Source of the DNA: Neisseria iguanae | GTDB taxonomy: Bacteria > Pseudomonadota > Gammaproteobacteria > Burkholderiales > Neisseriaceae | DNA: 51,925 bases | Assembly (NCBI RefSeq): GCF_003013245.1 | Contig: NZ_PXYY01000007.1 | Coordinates: 1-51,925, forward strand | Reading direction: 5' to 3' | Shown here: positions 35,234 through 44,116 of the stretch, piece by piece | Position numbering within the stretch: the stretch's first letter is position 1 | Layout: each line of letters opens with the position of its first letter | Notes under the pieces: generated by a model | Told to the model about the DNA's origin: nothing | The model's input: only the letters and a program-made list of their open reading frames with translations | The model's database searches: none | Made by a program: the position numbers and the translations under genes

Positions 35234-36064
35234 TTATTCCTCTTTGGCTTTTACCACCATCAAGGTATGTAAGCGGCGGTTGTCGGCGCGGGCAACGGTA
35301 AACTGCAACGGTCCGATGACGACTTTTTCACCACGCACCGGCAGATAGCCGAATTCCTGAATCACCAAGCCACCGATAGTATCGACTTCTTCGTTACTGT
35401 ATGTGGTGCCGAAAAATTCGTTGATGTCTTCGATTTCGGTCACGGCATGAATACGCCAGCGTTCGGCGGATACGGCAAAAATATTGCCGGCACTTTCGTC
35501 TTCGTCAAACTCGTCTTCAATGTCGCCGACGATTTGTTCGATGATGTCTTCAAACGTTACCAAGCCCGATGTGCCGCCGTATTCGTCAATGACAATCGCC
35601 ATGTGGTTACGCTGCTCGCGGAATTCTTTCAATAAGGCATTGAGCGACTTGCCTTCCGGCACAAATGCCGCCGGACGCAAAATGGATTTCAGATTGAATT
35701 GCTCGCCGTTGAACATAAACTTCAGCAAATCTTTGGCGTGCAAAATGCCCAATACTTCGTCTTTGTCTTCGCCGATAACGGGAAAACGCGAGTGTGTTGT
35801 TTCAATGATGTAGGCGACAATGCGCTCAAGGCTGTCATTTTCTTTAATTACATTCATCCGGCTGCGTGAAATCATCGCATCGCGTACTTCAAGTTCGGCG
35901 AAATCTAATACCCGTTCCAAACGAATAAACGTGTCTGCGTCAAACACTTCCTGCGCGTGCGCCTGACGCAGCAGGCTGATGACGTCTTCAGTAGAGTCCG
36001 GTTCGCCTGCCAAACGGGAAACCAAACTTTCAAAAAAATTGGGTTTCGACTGTGTGTCGTTCAT
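35234..36064 (-). CDS. corC: CorC/YbeX-family CBS-domain protein
   Basis: 276 residues, soluble. Two CBS domains (about 60-180) are seen as VRDAMISRSRMNVIKENDSL and GYTILHAKDLLKF-like GILHAKDLLKFMF, with MAIVIDEYGGTSGLVTFEDI (about 154-173). The C-terminal CorC/HlyC transporter-associated domain (about 200-275) has the IGGLVIQEFGYLPVRGEKV block. The family is linked to magnesium/cobalt efflux and, through its constant neighbour ybeY, to ribosome maturation. It starts one base after the ybeY stop, so the two form an operon. Confidence 0.92.
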   Translation of the reverse strand: MNDTQSKPNFFESLVSRLAGEPDSTEDVISLLRQAHAQEVFDADTFIRLERVLDFAELEVRDAMISRSRMNVIKENDSLERIVAYIIETTHSRFPVIGEDKDEVLGILHAKDLLKFMFNGEQFNLKSILRPAAFVPEGKSLNALLKEFREQRNHMAIVIDEYGGTSGLVTFEDIIEQIVGDIEDEFDEDESAGNIFAVSAERWRIHAVTEIEDINEFFGTTYSNEEVDTIGGLVIQEFGYLPVRGEKVVIGPLQFTVARADNRRLHTLMVVKAKEE

Positions 36065-36065
36065 C

Positions 36066-36581
36066 TTAATGTTCGTCCTGTTGATAAGGGTTGGGGTAAC
36101 CTGCGGCCTGCATCAGGCGGATTTCGGCAGCTTCCATGATTTCGGCTTCATCTTCTCTGATGTGGTCGTAACCCATCAGATGCAAGGTACCGTGCATGGT
36201 CAGGTGGACAAAATGCCGTTCGGGTGTTTTACCTTGTTCTTCCGCTTCTTTCAACACCACTTGCGGACAGATAATCAAATCGCCATACAGGCCGTCTGAA
36301 AACTGATGCGGCATAATTTCGCCTTCGTTCAAGGCAAAACTCAATACATTAGTGGCATAATCTTTACGACGGTAATCGCGGTTATACGCACGTGCTTCTT
36401 CTTCATCAAGCAGAATCAGACTGATTTCAGCACGGCGGTATTTGTCTTTTAATGTCGCAAAAACCCAACGGTAGAAATCGTTTTCAGACGGCACCGAACC
36501 AACGGAAGAAGCGTTGACAAAGTTTAAATGAAAACGTTGGCGTTGTAATGAGAGAAAAGGATATTTTTTGGCGCGTTTCAT
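36066..36581 (-). CDS. ybeY: Endoribonuclease YbeY (rRNA maturation and ribosome quality control)
   Basis: 171 residues from the ATG at 36581 (MKRAKKYPFLSLQRQRF). This start matches recalled neisserial YbeY proteins; the frame is open to 36626. The zinc site is the complete HGTLHLMGYDH (H-x3-H-x5-H) near residues 121-131. The substrate-groove residues LNRDYR-like AYNRDYRRKDYATNVLSF are at about 75-92. YbeY matures the 16S rRNA 3' end and helps degrade defective 70S ribosomes. No clear ribosome-binding site precedes the start. Confidence 0.93.
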   Translation of the reverse strand: MKRAKKYPFLSLQRQRFHLNFVNASSVGSVPSENDFYRWVFATLKDKYRRAEISLILLDEEEARAYNRDYRRKDYATNVLSFALNEGEIMPHQFSDGLYGDLIICPQVVLKEAEEQGKTPERHFVHLTMHGTLHLMGYDHIREDEAEIMEAAEIRLMQAAGYPNPYQQDEH

Positions 36582-37135
36582 ACAAATCGGACATGTAAAA
36601 TATAAAGGGCTTGAATGTGTTGGCAATATAACATGAAGCGTTTGCGGATGAAATCTCCTTCAAACAGGAAACCATCCCTCAAACTCTTTGGTGATGCCGT
36701 CTTTCGCAGTTAATATGCGACACCATCCGTATGGTACCCTACCCGCACAGAAATTTGACGGTGAAAACCCTGATTTGGCTCAGCCTGTGTTTATCTGCAT
36801 TGCCGGCTTATCCGCACAACGTCAGGCCGGCTTCTTAAGGCCATAAAATGAAGGGCACGTCCATCTCGTTTCAAGAGAGTCTGAATTTATGGTTGACAGG
36901 CAAACTTCCTGTCTGGCGGATAATAAAGGCTTGGTCAGCGATCCAATCTAAGCCTTACGTACGGAATACACCGCGTTTGACGTAATGCCAGGAAATGTCT
37001 GCATTCAAGATAGGTTTTTCAATCCATCGAACAATCAAAACCAGACATCCTGTCTTTCAGGCCGTTATCAGAAAGCGGTCACAGTAGAAGGTTTGTGTTA
37101 AACTCATACCATTCCGACTTTGACAAAACAAGCTT
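36582..37135. other. 554-base gap, possible remnant of a secreted protein gene
   Basis: The only gene-like trace is a GTG-started frame at 36761-36838 coding a signal-peptide-like stub, KTLIWLSLCLSALPAYPHN, that stops after 25 codons. The rest (36840-37080) shows no recognisable gene or RNA. A hemC promoter should lie near 37090-37125, but only a weak candidate TTAAACT box is visible. Confidence 0.35.
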
Positions 37136-38071
37136 ATGAACCCGAAAAAACTTGTGATTGCCAGCCGCGAAAGCCTATTGGCAATGTGGCAGGCCGAACA
37201 TATCCGAGGCCGGCTGAAAACTCTCTATCCCGACTGCGACGTGCAAATCTCAGGTATGTCCACGCGCGGCGACCAGATTTTAGACAAAACCCTTTCCAAA
37301 ATCGGCGGCAAAGGTTTGTTTATCAAAGAATTGGAACAAGCCCTGCAAGACGGCCGCGCCGATTTGGCGGTACATTCGATTAAAGATGTCCCGATGGATT
37401 TGCCGGAAGGTTTTGCGCTGGCAGCCATTGGTGAACGCGCCAATCCGTTTGATGCGTTTGTGTCCAACCGATACGAGCGTTTGGAAGACTTACCCCGAGA
37501 CGCAGTGGTCGGCACTGCAAGCCTGCGCCGCGAAACACAATTGCGGGCGCGCTATCCGCATCTAATTATCAAACCTTTGCGCGGCAACGTACAAACACGT
37601 TTAAACAAACTTGACAACGGCGAGTACGATGCCATTATTCTTGCCGCCGCCGGCTTACAGCGTTTGCGCTTAGAAGGCCGCATCCGCCTGATTATCTCCG
37701 ATACCGTCAGTCTGCCCGCTGCCGGACAAGGGGCGCTGGGCATTGAAATCGCCACCCACCGCAAAGATTTACTGGAAGTATTGAAACCGCTCAATCACGA
37801 CACCACCCACGCCTGCGTCACGGCCGAACGTGCGCTGGCCCGCGCTTTGGGTGGCAACTGCCAAGTGCCTTTGGCGGCTTACTGCACTGAAGAAAACGGC
37901 TTACTCACCCTGCGCGGTCTGGTCGGCCGTCCCGACGGTTCGACAATTCTCAAAGCCGATGCCCAAGCTCCTACGGAATACGCCGACTCATTGGGTCGTG
38001 CCGTGGCCAAAAGCTTGGCCGATGACGGTGCGATGGAGTTGATTGCAGCCGTATTGGAAGAACAGGCTTAA
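37136..38071 (+). CDS. hemC: Porphobilinogen deaminase (hydroxymethylbilane synthase)
   Basis: 311 residues, full length. The dipyrromethane cofactor is attached to Cys242 in [13 protein letters not shown]; the catalytic Asp84 is in HSIKDVP. The phosphate- and substrate-binding Arg residues are in [16 protein letters not shown] (about 126-141). The enzyme joins four porphobilinogen molecules into the linear tetrapyrrole precursor of heme. hemA lies at the other end of the window, so the pathway genes are dispersed. Confidence 0.97.
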   Translation: MNPKKLVIASRESLLAMWQAEHIRGRLKTLYPDCDVQISGMSTRGDQILDKTLSKIGGKGLFIKELEQALQDGRADLAVHSIKDVPMDLPEGFALAAIGERANPFDAFVSNRYERLEDLPRDAVVGTASLRRETQLRARYPHLIIKPLRGNVQTRLNKLDNGEYDAIILAAAGLQRLRLEGRIRLIISDTVSLPAAGQGALGIEIATHRKDLLEVLKPLNHDTTHACVTAERALARALGGNCQVPLAAYCTEENGLLTLRGLVGRPDGSTILKADAQAPTEYADSLGRAVAKSLADDGAMELIAAVLEEQA

Positions 38072-38085
38072 GCGTTTTATGCCCA

Positions 38086-38119
38086 AGGCCGTCTGAACAG
38101 TCCCCTGTTCGGACGGCCT
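38086..38119 (+). terminator. DUS-pair terminator after hemC
   Basis: AGGCCGTCTGAACAG and CTGTTCGGACGGCCT form a 15-bp stem with one mismatch around a 4-base loop, followed by TTTTTG. One arm is a DUS with a single base change. Confidence 0.8.
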
Positions 38120-38159
38120 TTTTGTTATAATAATGGCCGATCCCCGAGAAAACCACACC

Positions 38160-38798
38160 ATGAACAAGCACATCCGCCAAGAAATTTTCGAACGTCTCCG
38201 CACCGCCAATCCGCACCCGACCACCGAACTGAATTTCAGCTCGCCTTTTGAATTACTGATTGCCGTACTGCTGTCAGCGCAAGCCACCGATGTGGGCGTT
38301 AACAAAGCCACGGCCAAGCTGTTTCCTGTCGCCAACACCCCGCAAGCCATACTGGACTTGGGTTTGGACGGCGTGATGGAATATACGCAAACCATCGGTC
38401 TTTACAAAACCAAATCGAAACACATCATGCAAACCTGCCGCATTTTATTGGAACAACACGGCGGTGAAGTGCCCGAAGACCGCCCTTCTTTGGAAGCCTT
38501 GCCCGGTGTCGGCCGTAAAACCGCCAATGTGGTGCTGAACACTGCATTCGGTTGGCCGGTGATGGCAGTGGATACACACATTTTCCGCGTTTCCAACCGC
38601 ACCAAAATCGCACCGGGAAAAAACGTGCGCGAAGTCGAAGACAAACTCATGCGTTTTATTCCAAAAGAATTTCTAAAGGATGCGCACCATTGGCTGATTC
38701 TGCACGGCCGCTACACCTGCAAAGCACTCAAGCCACAATGCGGACGATGCATTATCAACGATTTGTGCGAATGGAAGGCGAAAAATATTGTTAATTAG
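38160..38798 (+). CDS. nth: Endonuclease III (DNA glycosylase/AP lyase)
   Basis: 212 residues from the ATG at 38160 (MNKHIRQEIFERLRT). The helix-hairpin-helix LPGVGRKTANVVL carries catalytic Lys120, and Asp138 is in VDTHIFRVSNR. The [4Fe-4S] cluster cysteines C187-x6-C194-x2-C197-x5-C203 are all present at the same numbers as in E. coli. It removes oxidised pyrimidines. The frame is open from 38133, but the extra nine residues (MADPRENHT) are not family-like. Confidence 0.97.
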   Translation: MNKHIRQEIFERLRTANPHPTTELNFSSPFELLIAVLLSAQATDVGVNKATAKLFPVANTPQAILDLGLDGVMEYTQTIGLYKTKSKHIMQTCRILLEQHGGEVPEDRPSLEALPGVGRKTANVVLNTAFGWPVMAVDTHIFRVSNRTKIAPGKNVREVEDKLMRFIPKEFLKDAHHWLILHGRYTCKALKPQCGRCIINDLCEWKAKNIVN

Positions 38799-38843
38799 CT
38801 TACCGGGCAGAGTCATTGCAAATAAAGTATACACATGCCTTTA

Positions 38844-38871
38844 AGCCGTCTGAAAGGTTTCAGACGGCCTT
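38844..38871. terminator. DUS-pair terminator after nth
   Basis: AGCCGTCTGAAA and TTTCAGACGGCCT stand almost back to back, followed by TTCCC. The short loop suggests a tight hairpin. Confidence 0.65.
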
Positions 38872-39006
38872 TCCCATTGAAAATGAAATGCTTGAAAAAA
38901 TGGCTGTAATCGGTAAAATTACCCCTATTTATTTTATTGCAAGCATATCACCCTTCAGTCTGATCAACACACCGCAACCCGATAAAACATATATCTATAA
39001 CAAGGA

Positions 39007-40518
39007 ATGACTGTGACAAAAAATACCAAGAACTATATAGCATTAACCATCGCATCCGTATTGGCTTTGGGCGCGTGCGACAAAGCCGACAGTTTTTTCA
39101 GCAACGACACCCCAGATGAAGAAAAAGAGCTGGTCCAGCGTATCGAGGCGCCGAAAGAAAACAGCAGCGTCGGCATGCTGCTGCCGGATTTTGCTCAGTT
39201 GGTACAAAACGAAGGCCAAACCGTAGTCAATATTCAAGCAACTGCAGCCAAACGCAGCCAGCAGAAGGTAGAAGAAAACAGCATGGATCTGAGCCAGTTC
39301 CCAGATAACGATCCATTCTACGAATTTTTCAAACGCCTAGTTCCCAACCTGCCTGATATGCCGCAGGAAGAAGCCGGCAGCAGCGACTTAAATTTCGGAT
39401 CAGGCTTCATCATCAGCCCGGACGGCTACATTCTCACCAATACCCACGTAGTTGCCGGCATGGGCGATATTAAAGTCCTGCTCAACGACAAGCGAGAATA
39501 CACTGCCAAACTTATCGGCTCAGACCAGCAATCCGATGTCGCTTTACTGAAAATCGATGCCAAAGATTTACCGGCCGTCAAAATCGGTGATCCTAAAAAA
39601 CTCAAACCAGGCGAATGGGTGGCCGCCATCGGTGCGCCGTTTGGCTTTGACAACAGCGTAACCGCAGGCATTGTGTCGGCAAAAGATCGCAGCCTGCCGA
39701 ATGAAAACTACACCCCTTTTATCCAAACCGATGTAGCCATCAACTTCGGCAACTCGGGCGGCCCTTTGTTTAACCTAAAAGGCCAAGTGGTCGGCATCAA
39801 CTCCCAAATCTACAGCCGCAGCGGCGGCTTCATGGGTATTTCATTCGCCATTCCGATTGATGTGGCCATAAACGTGGCTGACCAATTGAAAAAAACCGGC
39901 AAAGTACAACGCGGCCAATTGGGCGTTATCATTCAGGAAGTATCTTACGACTTGGCCAAATCATTTAACCTAGACCGTGCCAGCGGTGCATTGATTGCCA
40001 AAGTCATGCCAAACAGCCCTGCCCAGCAAGCCGGCTTGCAGGTTGGCGACATTGTCCGCAGCGTCAATAGCGAAGAAGTACGCTCCTCCAGCGACTTACC
40101 AGTAATGGTTGGCGCCATGCCGCCGGGTAAGGAAGTCAAATTGGGAGTATGGCGTAAAGGCAAAAAAATTTCCCTCAATGTCACATTGGGCAGCACCGGC
40201 GCACCGACCCCTGGCGGCGAAGCGAAAACGGGCAACCTCACCTCGCCGAATGATGTTCAAAGTTTCATGGTAGAAGAAGCCGGTTTAACCCTGCAAACAC
40301 AAACGACCACCGACAAACAACGTTTAATCGTGATCCATGTCAGTGGTGCTGCCGAACGTGCGGGGCTCAAGCGCGGCGATGAAATCATGGCAGTGGGCCA
40401 AATCACTGTCAATGACGAATCGGGCTTCCGCAGCGCGTTGAGCAATGCCGGTAAAAATGTACCCCTGTTGGTGCAACGTGGTGGCAGCGCCCTCTTCTTG
40501 GCTTTGAATCTGCAATAA
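39007..40518 (+). CDS. degQ: DegP/DegQ-family periplasmic serine protease, lipoprotein form
   Basis: 503 residues. The N-terminus has a lipoprotein-type signal (SVLALGAC, Cys at 24), which is unusual for DegP and common in neisserial HtrA. The catalytic triad is His147 in TNTHVVAG, Asp177 in QQSDVALL and Ser250 in FGNSGGPLF. Two PDZ domains follow (about 300-395 and 410-500), the second ending the protein. It degrades or refolds damaged envelope proteins. Which of DegP, DegQ or MucD is the closest relative cannot be decided from motifs. A long hairpin terminator follows. Confidence 0.94.
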   Translation: MTVTKNTKNYIALTIASVLALGACDKADSFFSNDTPDEEKELVQRIEAPKENSSVGMLLPDFAQLVQNEGQTVVNIQATAAKRSQQKVEENSMDLSQFPDNDPFYEFFKRLVPNLPDMPQEEAGSSDLNFGSGFIISPDGYILTNTHVVAGMGDIKVLLNDKREYTAKLIGSDQQSDVALLKIDAKDLPAVKIGDPKKLKPGEWVAAIGAPFGFDNSVTAGIVSAKDRSLPNENYTPFIQTDVAINFGNSGGPLFNLKGQVVGINSQIYSRSGGFMGISFAIPIDVAINVADQLKKTGKVQRGQLGVIIQEVSYDLAKSFNLDRASGALIAKVMPNSPAQQAGLQVGDIVRSVNSEEVRSSSDLPVMVGAMPPGKEVKLGVWRKGKKISLNVTLGSTGAPTPGGEAKTGNLTSPNDVQSFMVEEAGLTLQTQTTTDKQRLIVIHVSGAAERAGLKRGDEIMAVGQITVNDESGFRSALSNAGKNVPLLVQRGGSALFLALNLQ

Positions 40519-40540
40519 AACGGCATAAACTTGAAGAGTA

Positions 40541-40585
40541 ATGATAAAATACCCGTTATTTTGAAAATAACGGGTATTTTATCAT
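40541..40585. terminator. Long perfect hairpin terminator after degQ
   Basis: ATGATAAAATACCCGTTATT and its inverse form a stem of about 21 bp with a tiny loop and AT-rich base, then TTTTATC. Confidence 0.9.
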
Positions 40586-40669
40586 TCAAACTTCATGCTT
40601 TTTCAAACGTTTTTTACATACAAAAGGCCGTCTGAAAACATACTATTCCACTTTTCATCATTTTATTTT

Positions 40670-42193
40670 ATGCAATTAATCGATTACTCAAGCTCTTTTA
40701 TGTCGGTGATTCCGGCATTTCTGGCTCTGGCGCTGGCAGTATTTACCCGCCGTGTTTTACTCTCCCTGACCATCGGCATCATCATCGGGGTATTGATGCT
40801 CACCGGCCACCATCCTTTAAACGCTTTGACCCATTTTAAAGACATTGCCGTGTCACTGGTTTGGGCAGATGGCGATTGGTCGTTTGGAAAACTCAAGATA
40901 CTGATTTTCTTGCTACTTTTGGGAATTTTCACCTCGCTGCTGACTTATTCGGGCAGCAATCAGGCTTTTGCCGATTGGGCGAAACAACATATTCAAAGCC
41001 GTCACGGTGCCAAAATGCTGACTGCCTGCTTAGTGTTTGTGACCTTCATTGACGACTATTTCCACAGCTTAGCCGTGGGTGCGATTGCCCGTCCGGTTAC
41101 CGACCGCTTTAAAGTATCACGCGCCAAACTGGCTTATATCCTAGACTCCACTGCCGCGCCGATGTGCGTTTTAATGCCGGTTTCAAGCTGGGGGGCATCG
41201 ATTATCGCAACGCTGGCAGGCTTGCTCGTTACCTACAACCTCACCGGTTACACACCGATGGGCATGTTTGTCGCCATGAGCGCGATGAATTACTACGCAC
41301 TCTTTGCCCTGTTGATGGTCTTCTTTGTGGCCTATTTTTCGTTCGACATCGGCTCGATGACCCGTTTCGAACAACAGGCTTTGAGCAAAAACCATGAAGA
41401 ACAAGCCGTTTCAAACAACCTTAAAGGCCGCGTGTATGCATTGATTATTCCCGTTCTGGTGTTGATTTTCGCCACCATTTCCGCCATGCTCTACACTGGC
41501 GCGCAAGCCCTAGACAGATTCAGCATTTTGGGCGCGTTTGAAAACATTGATGTGAACACTTCATTGGTATTCGGCGGGATTTTAGGCGTATTGGCCGTAT
41601 TGGCCTGTACCGTTGGCACTATTCCGGCACATGTTTACCCGAAAGCCGTCTGGCAAGGCATGAAATCCATGTTCGGTGCCATCTGCATTCTCATTTTAGC
41701 TTGGCTCATCAGCACCGTGGTCAGCGAAATGCGTACCGGCGAATTTTTATCGACCTTGATAGCAGGCAACATTCATCCGGGTTTCCTGCCGGTAATTCTG
41801 TTTGTCTTGAGCAGCGTGATGGCATTTGCGACCGGAACCAGTTGGGGAACTTTCGGCATTATGCTGCCGATTGCCGCAGCCATGGCGGTAAAAATCGACC
41901 CAAGCCTGATTATTCCGTGTTTATCAGCTGTGATGGCCGGGGCGGTGTGCGGCGACCATTGTTCACCGATTTCCGATACCACCATTTTGTCGTCCACCGG
42001 CGCACAATGTAACCACATCGACCATGTCACTTCGCAATTGCCTTACGCGCTTACCGTAGCCGCTGCGACCGCCAGCGGTTACTTAGTATTGGGTTTTACC
42101 CACTCCGCGCTACTCGGCTTCGGTTTGACCGCCGTGGTATTGGCGGTATTGATTTTGGTGTTGCGCAGCAAGAAAACCACCCTTGCCGCTTAA
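40670..42193 (+). CDS. nhaC: NhaC-family Na+/H+ antiporter
   Basis: 507 residues from the ATG at 40670 (MQLIDYSSSFMSVIPAFLAL), with about eleven to twelve membrane spans. NhaC-family marks include TFIDDYFHSLAVGAIARPV (about 121-139), STAAPMCVLMPVSSWGASI (about 157-175), ATGTSWGTFGIMLPIA (about 383-398) and GDHCSPISDTTILSSTGAQC (about 425-444). The family exchanges sodium for protons, or in some members malate-Na+ for lactate-H+; the substrate here is not certain. The upstream ATG at 40595 runs through a DUS and is unlikely. Confidence 0.9.
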   Translation: MQLIDYSSSFMSVIPAFLALALAVFTRRVLLSLTIGIIIGVLMLTGHHPLNALTHFKDIAVSLVWADGDWSFGKLKILIFLLLLGIFTSLLTYSGSNQAFADWAKQHIQSRHGAKMLTACLVFVTFIDDYFHSLAVGAIARPVTDRFKVSRAKLAYILDSTAAPMCVLMPVSSWGASIIATLAGLLVTYNLTGYTPMGMFVAMSAMNYYALFALLMVFFVAYFSFDIGSMTRFEQQALSKNHEEQAVSNNLKGRVYALIIPVLVLIFATISAMLYTGAQALDRFSILGAFENIDVNTSLVFGGILGVLAVLACTVGTIPAHVYPKAVWQGMKSMFGAICILILAWLISTVVSEMRTGEFLSTLIAGNIHPGFLPVILFVLSSVMAFATGTSWGTFGIMLPIAAAMAVKIDPSLIIPCLSAVMAGAVCGDHCSPISDTTILSSTGAQCNHIDHVTSQLPYALTVAAATASGYLVLGFTHSALLGFGLTAVVLAVLILVLRSKKTTLAA

Positions 42194-42197
42194 TGTT

Positions 42198-42893
42198 TCA
42201 GACGGCCTGAACTGTAAGAACAGAGTCACCATTTCCCGTATTCGGCGGCAACAGCCCACACCGCAAAACAGCACCAACAACCTTTTCAAACCAGCCAAGG
42301 ATGGCATGAAACGTTTGGTTAAAGTTGAAAAGGCCACCAAAGAAAACCTCAAAAAAAACAGGCCAAGCGCGACAATCAATCCTATTCCGGTGAAATGGTA
42401 CATTTCGGTACCAAACGTCTGCCTTTACTGTAGAATCAAACAGCAACCGGACCGGGGGGATTACCTGTTTGCCGCCATTGATGACGACTCCCGCAAACGG
42501 TATACAGCTATTTTGCCTGACCGTACTGCACCGGTGCTTTTGTACGATGTGATCGATTGCCGTGCGTATACCATCGGATATGCTTACCCGGATAACGGCA
42601 TGGAATATCGGGGCAATGCGGCACATCCGTTTGCGGCTGCCTGTGTGCAAAACAATAGCGGTCAAAAGTTTACCCGTATTGCCGGACCGCAAACCAACAG
42701 TGAAGCAGAGCAGGTTATCCGTACTTTAATGGAAATGTGGCATGATAAGTTTCCGTTTAAGGATTCGGGACACCGGCAACGGAATTATGCCGTTTTTGTG
42801 AATTTTTATCATCCGGTTAAGCCGAATAAGGGGTTGAAAGTTGATACGCCTTTTGAGATTTTACAGACTTATTTTTCTCAATCTGTTGTATAA
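42198..42893 (+). pseudogene. Decayed IS481-family transposase
   Basis: The C-terminal part reads as an integrase-core transposase: DYLFAAIDDDSRKRYTAILP with the first Asp (about 42450), YAYPDNGMEYRG with the second Asp (about 42580) and PQTNSEAEQVIRTLMEMWHD with the Glu (about 42690-42740), ending NFYHPVKPNKGLKVDTPFEI. The piece just before (GEMVHFGTKRLPLL, about 42385-42430) is in another frame. The N-terminal helix-turn-helix part is not recognisable. TDNG and PQTNGKAE have become PDNG and PQTNSEAE, so it is inactive. It fills the gap between nhaC and nagZ; no clear element ends are seen. Confidence 0.8.
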
Positions 42894-42959
42894 ACAACGC
42901 GGCTGTTTCTTACAGCTAAGGCCGCCGGAAACATTATTAAGGATATATAAGGAAACAAG

Positions 42960-44045
42960 ATGACCCACCCCATCATTCCGCGCGGCCCCGTGATGGCCGA
43001 TGTCAATGCCTTCGTATTGACCGATGAAGAAAAACAGCGCCTGCTTGACCCTGCTGTCGGCGGCGTGATTTTGTTCCGCAGAAATTTTGAAAGCGTGCTA
43101 CAACTCAAAGCATTAATCCGCGATATCAAAGCCCTGCGCGCTCCGGAACTCATTATCGCCGTTGACCATGAAGGCGGCCGTGTACAGCGTTTTATCGATG
43201 GCTTCACGCGCTTGCCTGCAATGAGTGTTTTGGGCGAAGTTTGGGATAACGAAGGCGCAACAGCAGCCAAAGCAAAAGCCGAACAAGTGGGTTGGGTGCT
43301 GGCGACCGAATTGAGCGCGTGCGGTGTGGACTTGTCATTTGCGCCGGTATTGGATTTGAACTGGGGACAATGCGCCGTTATCGGCAACCGAAGTTTCCAT
43401 AGCGATGCCGATATCGTTACCGAATTGGCCTTAGCCTTGCAAAAAGGTTTGAACAAAGGCGGCATGAAATCCTGCGGCAAACACTTCCCCGGTCACGGTT
43501 TCGTCGAAGGCGACAGCCACCTGACCCAGCCGCAAGACGGCCGCTGTTTGGCAGATTTGCAGGCTACCGACCTGATTCCTTTCGGCAAATTAAGCGATGC
43601 AGGCATGGCAGCAGTAATGCCTGCGCACGTAGTTTATCCTCAAGTCGACCCGAATCCGGCCGGTTTTTCAGAAAAATGGCTGAAACAGATTTTGCGCCAA
43701 GACATTGGCTTTGACGGCGTGATTTTTTCAGACGACCTCACTATGGAAGGGGCAGTCAGTGCAGGCGGCATTAAAGAACGCGTTCACCGCGCATTTGCTG
43801 CCGGTTGCGACATTGCGCTGGTATGCAACCACCCCGATTTGGTCGATGAATTGCGTGACGGTTTCAAGATGCCGACCAATCCGCACTTGGCCGCACGTTG
43901 GGCATACATGTCCAATACATTGAGTACGGATGAAGCTGAGGCAATGATACAGACAAGTGAATTCAAAACCGCACAAACGCTCACCGCACAATTGGCCGGC
44001 CCGAAAGACCTTGATAACGGCGTGAAGGTCGGCGAAGCGTTTTAA
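42960..44045 (+). CDS. nagZ: Beta-N-acetylglucosaminidase NagZ (peptidoglycan recycling)
   Basis: 361 residues, a one-domain GH3 enzyme. The family signature KHFPGHGFVEGDSH (about 174-187) contains the catalytic His187; the nucleophile is Asp258 in VIFSDDLTMEGA. VDHEGGRVQRF (about 68-78) lines the substrate site. NagZ is cytoplasmic and releases GlcNAc from GlcNAc-anhydro-muropeptides. A ribosome-binding site AAGGAAAC precedes the ATG. Confidence 0.96.
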   Translation: MTHPIIPRGPVMADVNAFVLTDEEKQRLLDPAVGGVILFRRNFESVLQLKALIRDIKALRAPELIIAVDHEGGRVQRFIDGFTRLPAMSVLGEVWDNEGATAAKAKAEQVGWVLATELSACGVDLSFAPVLDLNWGQCAVIGNRSFHSDADIVTELALALQKGLNKGGMKSCGKHFPGHGFVEGDSHLTQPQDGRCLADLQATDLIPFGKLSDAGMAAVMPAHVVYPQVDPNPAGFSEKWLKQILRQDIGFDGVIFSDDLTMEGAVSAGGIKERVHRAFAAGCDIALVCNHPDLVDELRDGFKMPTNPHLAARWAYMSNTLSTDEAEAMIQTSEFKTAQTLTAQLAGPKDLDNGVKVGEAF

Positions 44046-44116
44046 ATCCCTGAAAATAAACCGAGGCTGGCTGAAAACCGGTTTTTAGACAGCCTCAATT
44101 GATATAAACAGCCAAT

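Noticed and set aside
38891-38936. Sigma-32-like promoter (CTTGAAA and CCCCTATTTA) before the DegP/DegQ gene
   Set aside because: The two boxes resemble the consensus but are about 24 bases apart, well over the 11-16 expected, so the call is not supported.
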